Source: Halomonas sp. M20
GTDB lineage: Bacteria > Pseudomonadota > Gammaproteobacteria > Pseudomonadales > Halomonadaceae
DNA: 64,000 nt
Reading direction: 5' to 3'
Assembly (NCBI RefSeq): GCF_020622265.1
Contig: NZ_JACNMQ010000006.1
Location: 62,001 to 126,000, forward strand
Shown here: one piece after another, positions 57,193 through 64,000 of the stretch
How the letters are laid out: each line of letters begins with the position of its first letter
How positions within the stretch are numbered: the first letter of the stretch is position 1
Position numbers and translations under genes: made by a program
The notes under the pieces: model-generated
What the model was told of the DNA's origin: nothing
Seen by the model: the letters and a program-made list of their open reading frames with translations, nothing else
The model's database searches: none

Positions 57193-57375
57193 ATGGCAAC
57201 ACCAACTCTCGCTCACCATGACTATCACCTTGTTATTCAACGGCTTCCCGATGAAAGCAAGCGCGAATGGCAGCGCACGCTCGACAAGATTGAAGCCCAT
57301 GGCCATGCCACCGTGACGCGTCTCCCGGACGATTGCGCGGGTCTCAGGTGGGAACTGCAGGAGGCGGTGGCATGA
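57193..57375 (+). CDS. 60-residue leader gene of the umuD operon
   Basis: MATPTLAHHDYHLVIQRLPD ... ELQEAVA. It lies between the LexA box and umuD, and its TGA overlaps the umuD ATG (ATGA). GGAGA precedes the ATG. No family is recognised; co-transcription suggests an SOS-related small protein. Confidence 0.6.
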   Translation: MATPTLAHHDYHLVIQRLPDESKREWQRTLDKIEAHGHATVTRLPDDCAGLRWELQEAVA

Positions 57376-57818
57376 TGTATCTCGATGTGGTGGGTCGTGT
57401 CGATGAAACGGCAACGGCACGCTTGCTGCCTCTCTTTGCCGATGTAGTTCGTGCCGGTTTCCCCAGCCCGGCAGATGATTATATCGAAGCGAACCTCGAC
57501 CTCGTCGACCACTTGGTGCCGCACCCCAGCAGCACGTTCTATGTCCGTGCAAAAGGGGACAGCATGGAAAGTGACGGGATCTACGATGGTGATTTGCTGA
57601 TTGTCGATCGCTCGCTCGAACCCCGTGATGGCGACGTGTTGATTATTGCCCTGGATGGTGAACTGACCTGCAAGCGTTTGGGGACGATCGGCCAGCGCCC
57701 CTACCTGCTTCCAGGCAGCCCCAACTATCGACCGATCCCGCTTACCGGCGTTGAATGCCATGTATGGGGCATCGTCACTCACAACGTCCATGCGCTTCGT
57801 AGAGGCGTCGGGCGATGA
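57372..57818 (+). CDS. umuD: UmuD-type autoprotease
   Basis: 148 residues. S24 peptidase: Ala28-Gly29 cleavage site (RAGF), nucleophile Ser64 in [20 protein letters not shown] and Lys101 in ELTCKRLG. RecA-stimulated self-cleavage gives UmuD', the accessory subunit of polymerase V. Start overlaps the previous gene and the end overlaps umuC. Confidence 0.93.
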   Translation: MMYLDVVGRVDETATARLLPLFADVVRAGFPSPADDYIEANLDLVDHLVPHPSSTFYVRAKGDSMESDGIYDGDLLIVDRSLEPRDGDVLIIALDGELTCKRLGTIGQRPYLLPGSPNYRPIPLTGVECHVWGIVTHNVHALRRGVGR

Positions 57819-58312
57819 TTGGGCTAGTCGATTGCAATAACTTCTATGTGAGCTGCGAACGGGTCTTCGATCCGCGTCTTGAAGGACGCCCCGTAGGCGT
57901 GCTGAGCAACAATGATGGCTGCGTTGTTGCGCGTTCACAGGAGATCAAGGAGCTGGGCGTCGCGATGGGAACCCCGGCATTCGAGATCCCGTCTGAAATT
58001 CGTCGTCAATGCACGCTGTTGAGTTCGAACTACACCTTGTATGGCGATATGAGCGCCCGGGTCGTAGCCACACTGCGCGAGTTCACGCCTGATGTCGAAG
58101 TCTACAGTATCGACGAGTCGTTTCTCGGCTTTGATGGTTTCGACCCGCATGGGCTTGAAGCGCATTGTCAGCAACTGCGCTACGAGACGAAGCGCAATAC
58201 GGGCATTCCAGTCAGTGTGGGACTCTCAACGTCGCGAACACTCGCCTTATCCGTAGGAAATCAAATCTGGTTTAAAGATCTATCATATCTGACTTTTGAC
58301 TTGTGCAAGTAG
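57815..58312 (+). pseudogene. umuC: umuC, truncated after about 143 codons
   Basis: Y-family polymerase N-terminus: [39 protein letters not shown] and the catalytic [10 protein letters not shown]. At STSRTLA (about 58243) the normal AKLAN continuation is replaced by unrelated codons ([20 protein letters not shown]) and a stop. The little finger domain is lost, so Pol V cannot be made from this locus. Confidence 0.92.
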
Positions 58313-58330
58313 ATTATGTGGATGAATGAA

Positions 58331-58408
58331 GGGTATCCAGATTAAATGGTGTATATGGCCTTTTACCAATTCATGATCACGCCTTGCTTTCTCCGGATTA
58401 TCTGGTTG
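58331..58408 (+). repeat. ISL3-type terminal repeat remnants
   Basis: GGGTATCCAGATTAAATGG at 58331-58349 differs at two positions from the left end of the 34766 mer transposon. At 58392-58408 CCGGATTATCTGGTTGG is identical to 17 bases of that element's right end. Both are oriented inward toward the second mer operon, and no transposase lies between them. Confidence 0.7.
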
Positions 58409-58454
58409 GCAGGATCGGAGGAATACTCGCCGATGAGCTGAACAAGCAACAGCC

Positions 58455-59284
58455 TCAAAGGCGCTGTCGCTTCCCGTCCTGGTGAGGGCTCACAAAGGGC
58501 TGGAGCAGCATACGATCTAGCCGCAGGTTACGCGGTTCCCTGAACCCCTCGATGCCGATCGTCATGCCGAGATGCCCGGCGGCAGGTTGGTCCCGGTAGG
58601 TGCCAAACAGACGATCCCACTAGGGCAGGTTGAAGCCGAAGTTACTGTCGGTTTCCCGACGGATGATGGAGTGGGGGACACGGTGCATGTCCGGCGTCAC
58701 CACAAGCAAGCGCAGCCGGCGATCGAGCCTGGCTGACAGGTGGATGTTGGCGTGGTTGAACATTGAGGTGGCGTTCAGTAATACCTCGAAGATCAGGACC
58801 GCCAGCGCTGGGGCCCGAACAGAGTCACCACGGCGAGCTTGATGCCCATCGAGAGCAGGATCTCAAGTGGATGGAAACGCAGCCCTGTAGTAACGTCGAA
58901 TTCCAGGTCCGCATGGTGCATGCGATGCAGCCGCCAGAGCCAGGGGACAGCATGGAAGAGGCGGTGTTGGAAATAGATGGCCAAGTCCAGCACGACCACG
59001 GAAGCGACCACGGTCAGCCACACCGGGACCGCGATCAGGTTAAAGAGGCCCCAGCCTCGTTCGGCGGCGACCAAGGCGGCACCGACGGCGGCCAGCGGGA
59101 AGACCAAGCGAACCGCCAATGTGTCGAGGACGACGATCAAGAGGTTGCTTGGCCAGCGCTGGCGACGGTGAATGTGTTGAGGCCGACGCTTGGCGACGAT
59201 CTCCCACAGTGCCATCGTCAGCAGGACGAAGGTGAAGATGGCCCCACGAATTAGCGGCTCATGAGCCAGTAGCGTATCTGACAT
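58455..59284 (-). pseudogene. Sterol desaturase-family protein, frameshift and nonsense
   Basis: First part (59284 to about 58800): hydrophobic helices and the His motifs IYFQHRLFHAVPWLWRLHRM and FHPLEILLS. The frame then shifts to continue as LAVLIFEVLLNATSMFNHAN, DMHRVPHSI, SNFGFNLP. TAG at 58622-58620 replaces the expected Trp before WDRLFGTY. The di-iron fatty acid hydroxylase/desaturase family is clear, but this gene is broken twice. Confidence 0.82.
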
Positions 59285-59320
59285 GACGGTGCCTTTTGTC
59301 CCCTGATCCCCCCATATCAG

Positions 59321-61214
<1,894 letters not shown>

Positions 61215-61216
61215 GC

Positions 61217-61495
61217 TTATTCCTTCACCGAGCTCGGATACCCCGCGTTGGTCGTCGCCTGGGTCAGCGCTTCCACGGACGTTCTGGTGTCGTCGAAGGT
61301 GACCACGGCCTCAAGATCCGGATAGCTCACGTCGACTTGCAAGACGCCTTCCACCTTGTTGAGCGCGGCCTTGACGGTGATGGGGCAAGCAGCGCAGGTC
61401 ATGCCCGGCACCGAGAGCGTCACGGTCTGCAAGGCCGCCAGGGCAGGCATGCTGAGCAAGGCGAGTAGCGTGATGAGGGCGAATCGCATTCTCAT
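61217..61495 (-). CDS. merP: MerP, copy 2
   Basis: 92 residues from the ATG at 61495 (AAAGGAG upstream). Signal peptide LLALLSMPALAA and the GMTCAACPITVK site. Periplasmic Hg(II) carrier. There is no separate merF between this gene and the MerF-like gene, unlike copy 1. Confidence 0.93.
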   Translation of the reverse strand: MRMRFALITLLALLSMPALAALQTVTLSVPGMTCAACPITVKAALNKVEGVLQVDVSYPDLEAVVTFDDTRTSVEALTQATTNAGYPSSVKE

Positions 61496-61509
61496 GGACA
61501 AATCTCCTT

Positions 61510-61860
61510 TCAATAGAACAGGGGCAGGAAGTAGGGGAACACCAGGGCGATCAGTACCAGCAGCGACACCATCCAGAAGATCGCCTTATAGGCCGTTCTG
61601 ACGCGTGGCACAGCACACACCTCACCCGGCCGGCACTGCTCCACTGGCCGAAAGATTCGGCGCCAGGCGAAGAACATGGCGACCAGCGCGACGCCGATGA
61701 ACAGCGGGCGGTAGGGTTCCAGGGCCGTCAGGTTGCCGATCCAGGCGCCGGAAACGCCCAGCGTGATCAGCACCAGAGGCCCAAGGCAGCAAGCCGAGGC
61801 CAGAAGTGCCGCTACCCCTCCGGCGGCCAGGGGCCCTCGCCCTGTTTTTGACTTCCGCAT
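61510..61860 (-). CDS. merT: MerT, copy 2
   Basis: 116 residues, nearly the same as the copy at 36714: LLASACCLGPLVL in helix 1 and QCRPGEVCAVP in the loop. First gene of the operon, transcribed from the operator at 61898-61928. Confidence 0.94.
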   Translation of the reverse strand: MRKSKTGRGPLAAGGVAALLASACCLGPLVLITLGVSGAWIGNLTALEPYRPLFIGVALVAMFFAWRRIFRPVEQCRPGEVCAVPRVRTAYKAIFWMVSLLVLIALVFPYFLPLFY

Positions 61861-61897
61861 TGACGTTTCTCCTTATCAGGACAGGGGTACTGAGATA

Positions 61898-61928
61898 AGG
61901 TTACTTCCGTAGCCGAGTACGGACTCAA
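61898..61928 (-). promoter_or_regulatory. merT promoter/MerR operator, copy 2
   Basis: On the minus strand: -35 TTGAGT (61928-61923), a 19-bp spacer with dyad CCGTAC-TCGG-CTACGG, and -10 TAACCT (61903-61898). Confidence 0.92.
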
Positions 61929-61933
61929 GCACT

Positions 61934-62374
61934 ATGCAGAATCAAGTGGAAACCCTGACCATCGGCGGTCTCGCCAAGGCCGCGGGCGTCAATGTCGAGA
62001 CCATCCGCTATTATCAGCGACGCGGGATATTGCCGGAGCCGGAGCGGCCCTATGGCAGTATTCGCCGGTATGGCACAGCCGAGGTGGCGCGTCTGACCTT
62101 CGTGAAAACCGCGAAGCGACTGGGCTTCAGCCTGGGTGAGATCGCCGAGCTATTGCGCTTGGAGGATGGCACTCATTGCCAGGAGGCCAGCACCCTGGCC
62201 GAGCATAAACTGGCGGATGTGCAAGAGAAGATCGCCGGCCTGCGACGCATCGAGCGGACACTGGCCGAACTGGTACAGGCATGTCATGAGCGGGAGGGCA
62301 GCATCACCTGCCCGCTGATCGCCTCATTACACGAGGGCTCGATCAGCGGGGAGCGGTGGCTCCCCAGAAATTGA
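61934..62374 (+). CDS. merR: MerR, copy 2, with replaced C-terminus
   Basis: 146 residues. Same helix-turn-helix ([20 protein letters not shown]) and the three Hg-binding Cys (THCQEAS, QACHERE, SITCPLI). After SLHEG the tail is [11 protein letters not shown] where copy 1 has LREAEDPRE: the 3' end runs into an unrelated methyltransferase fragment. The lost segment is not known to be needed for binding, so activity is likely kept. Confidence 0.92.
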   Translation: MQNQVETLTIGGLAKAAGVNVETIRYYQRRGILPEPERPYGSIRRYGTAEVARLTFVKTAKRLGFSLGEIAELLRLEDGTHCQEASTLAEHKLADVQEKIAGLRRIERTLAELVQACHEREGSITCPLIASLHEGSISGERWLPRN

Positions 62375-62500
62375 AACCGGCAAACCGCGGGACCTTCGGC
62401 AGATAGCCCGTCTCCATTCGCTGGATACGGGAGCCGGCGTGCTCGATGAGCTTGGGTATGTCGCGGTTGAGATGGCAGCCCCCCGCCACCACGCGACCAT
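62343..62500 (-). pseudogene. SAM-dependent methyltransferase C-terminal fragment
   Basis: The minus strand ends [47 protein letters not shown] and a stop. This is the usual tail of small UbiE-like class I methyltransferases (CHLNRDI... EHAGF ... MEYGYLPG). No upstream domain is present. It overlaps the merR 3' end and marks a recombination joint. Confidence 0.7.
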
Positions 62501-62567
62501 CTCCGCGGCAGACTCAAGCCCCCCTGACCAGCTCGACGCGTTGCGGATAACACATCTTCCGACTGCC

Positions 62568-63520
62568 TCAGCATCTGATCAAGTGACCAGGTACCCATCG
62601 TAGAAAGGCCACCATCCCGAACAGCTCCACCAGCGATTGCAGCACGATCACGACGATGGTCGCGCTCCAGGCTTCCGGCAGGGACAGTGCCAGTGGCAGC
62701 ATGACGAAGGAGTTGCGGGTGCCAAAGCTGAAGGTGAGAGTGCGTCCCGTGGCAGGAGGCAGCCGGAACACCTGGCTGAGCAGCCTCCCGATGGTCGCGG
62801 CGATCACCAGGTAGAGAACAAAGACCACCAGTACCCGCCAAAGCAGGGTGCCGCTGTCGATTACTAGGTTGGCCTGGGAGCCGGCGATCAGCAAGACCAC
62901 CAGTGCCAGCAGAGGGATGGGGAGCCAGCCCAACTCATCGATGATTCCCTTGAGGGCGACGTGTCGCATGGCCAACCGTTCGGTCAGCCAGGCCAAGACC
63001 AGAGGCGTGACGATTAGTCCAAAGAAGGCCGGCAGCAGGTGGCTGCTAGCAGTCAGTTCGATGGCCAACTCTCCCATGAACCACCACACATACACCGGCA
63101 GCATCACCAACTGAGCCAGCAGCAACAAGGGGGCCGCCGCTATCGCCCGCGTGCTGTCCCCTCCACCCAGATGGGCAAACTGATAAACCAATCCGTGCAG
63201 GGCACCAGCAGTACCAGGAGTACGCCGAGCCGAATGGCGGGCTCCTCCGGCAACAACAGTAACAGGGCACCGACGGCCAGCGGTATCAGCAGGAAGTTGC
63301 CTGCCAGGAGGGCGGCCATGAAACGCCGGTCACGAAAGGCACGGGTCAGATGAAGCAGGGGCACTTGGGTGAAGGTGGTGTAGAGCAGCACGCCCAGCAG
63401 TGGCCAGAGCCATGTCTCCCAACGTTGAGTCGTTTCCGGCGAGCCCCACCCGATCGCCATGCCGATCAGAATGGCGATGAAATAGATCCAGACCTGATGC
63501 TGCTCCAGTGTGGCGCGCAT
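62568..63520 (-). pseudogene. Bile acid:sodium symporter/Acr3-type carrier, frameshifted
   Basis: The N-terminal part (63520-63140, MRATLEQHQVWIYFIAILIG ... LVPCTDWFISL) continues in another frame (from about 63188: YQFAHLGGGDSTRAIAAAPL ... FGTRNSFVMLPLALSLPEAW). The joint falls at the conserved CTDWF segment near 63185. Together they give about 315 residues with ten helices, the BASS/ArsB-Acr3 fold; CTDWF is typical of Acr3-like arsenite exporters. One indel (or sequencing error) breaks it. Confidence 0.85.
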
Positions 63521-63579
63521 ATGTCAGTGATGTCCTCGTCGGGGGAGAAACTGCTGCCGAGGCATGAGAGCCTGTCACC

Positions 63580-64000
63580 CTAGGTATCGTCGGCAAGCCT
63601 TTCGAGGTCGGCAACCACGGCCTCCAGGGGGTCGCTGTCCCGGATCAGCAGGCGTACCTCTCCCAGGTCATTGAAGGCGAAGACAGCGCTGGAGTGGGAT
63701 ACATCGTAGTTGCCGTTGTCGTCTTTCTCGCCATAGCCGTAGGTCACGCGATAGCGGCGCGTCAGGGCATCCAGGGCCTCCTTGTCTCCCGTTAATCCCA
63801 CGAACTGGGGGCCGAAGGCGTCGGTATATTCCTTCAACGTCTCGGGATCATCGCGTGCCGGGTCGACCGAGACGAACAGCACCTGCATGTCTTCCTGGGT
63901 ATCATCGTCAAGTCGCTTGATAGCCGTGCCAAGGCGCGCAAGCGTGGTCGGACAGACATCCGGGCAATGGGTGAAGCCGAAGAACAGCAGCGTCGGCTCG
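63580..64000 (-). CDS. SCO1/SenC-family copper protein, 5' end outside window
   Basis: The minus strand is open at the window edge. Thioredoxin-like SCO fold: LLFFGFTHCPDVCPTTLARL with the copper CxxxC, FVSVDPARDDPETLKEYTDA and the distal His in NYDVSHSSAVFAF. Delivers copper to cytochrome oxidase or acts as a thiol reductase. Close spacing to the carrier gene (60 bp) suggests a common operon. Confidence 0.92.
   Translation of the reverse strand, partial: EPTLLFFGFTHCPDVCPTTLARLGTAIKRLDDDTQEDMQVLFVSVDPARDDPETLKEYTDAFGPQFVGLTGDKEALDALTRRYRVTYGYGEKDDNGNYDVSHSSAVFAFNDLGEVRLLIRDSDPLEAVVADLERLADDT

Overview
The window looks like GC-rich chromosomal DNA of a halophilic or marine gammaproteobacterium, most likely Halomonadaceae or a close neighbour. 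This is inferred from gene content (PHA synthesis, NhaA, a copper and mercury load, Anr/FNR-type boxes), not from a marker gene. Its main feature is a genomic island of about 52.95 kb that can be delimited by reading alone. A secreted endonuclease/exonuclease/phosphatase (EEP) gene is cut in two: codons 1-35 lie at 56945-56841 (minus) and the remaining 328 codons at 3895-2909 (minus). Both halves end in the same hexamer, AACCTC, and joining them there restores one open frame of about 361 codons (...GSWNL|KHLGWNNGK...). Everything between is insert.

Layout. 1-2908: left flank, with a truncated DUF4041/GIY-YIG gene, decayed DNA and a small membrane protein. 2909-3895: 3' part of the EEP gene. 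3896-12.4 kb: island left arm with transposase remnants, a TVP38-type membrane protein, a complete IS5-family element with CTAG duplication, an HMA-like small protein, a periplasmic beta-propeller, a CcdA-type protein and a lemA/TPM operon. 12.4-21.7 kb: metal and envelope block (YHS, DUF5676, methyltransferase, SHOCT, P1B copper ATPase, NhaA, orphan Rieske protein, DUF3141, second HMA-like protein). 21.7-34 kb: acetate/PHA/lipid block (ackA, pta, phaC, phaA, Zn-alcohol dehydrogenase, SDR, FAD oxidoreductase, FabI-like reductase, frameshifted cyclopropane synthase, MFS carrier). 34.2-46.8 kb: a V-type ATPase operon in the order B-D-I-K-E-DUF2764-A. Its B gene is cut by a 5,142-bp ISL3-family element carrying merR and merTPF(F')A, with 8-bp target duplication. 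46.9-47.6 kb: a mosaic of decayed phaC, fabI and MFS fragments. 47.7-49.5 kb: DMT and CDF transporters. 49.9-50.7 kb: IS21 helper remnant. 50.8-56.7 kb: four translationally coupled genes, at least two of them tyrosine recombinases, presumably the island's mobility module. 56.8-64 kb: right flank with the EEP 5' part, a LexA-box-controlled umuD/truncated umuC operon, ISL3 end remnants, a second mer operon in the opposite orientation, a frameshifted bile-acid/arsenite-type carrier and a SCO1 gene running off the window.

Regulation ties the cargo together. Three FNR/Anr-type boxes, each about 31-32 bp upstream of a -10-like hexamer (class II geometry), lie ahead of the secreted-protein gene at 12468, the SHOCT-copA block and the V-ATPase operon. 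Three promoters of the form TTGACC-N20-TAG(G/C)CT with an off-centre dyad (MerR-family geometry) lie ahead of the HMA-like gene, the YHS gene and SHOCT-copA. The island therefore reads as an oxygen-limitation plus copper-stress package: acetate kinase/Pta and PHA synthesis for fermentative carbon and redox handling, an ion-pumping ATPase with NhaA for ion balance, and copper export. Several parts are decaying: atpB is split, cfa is frameshifted, and partial duplicates are scattered about.
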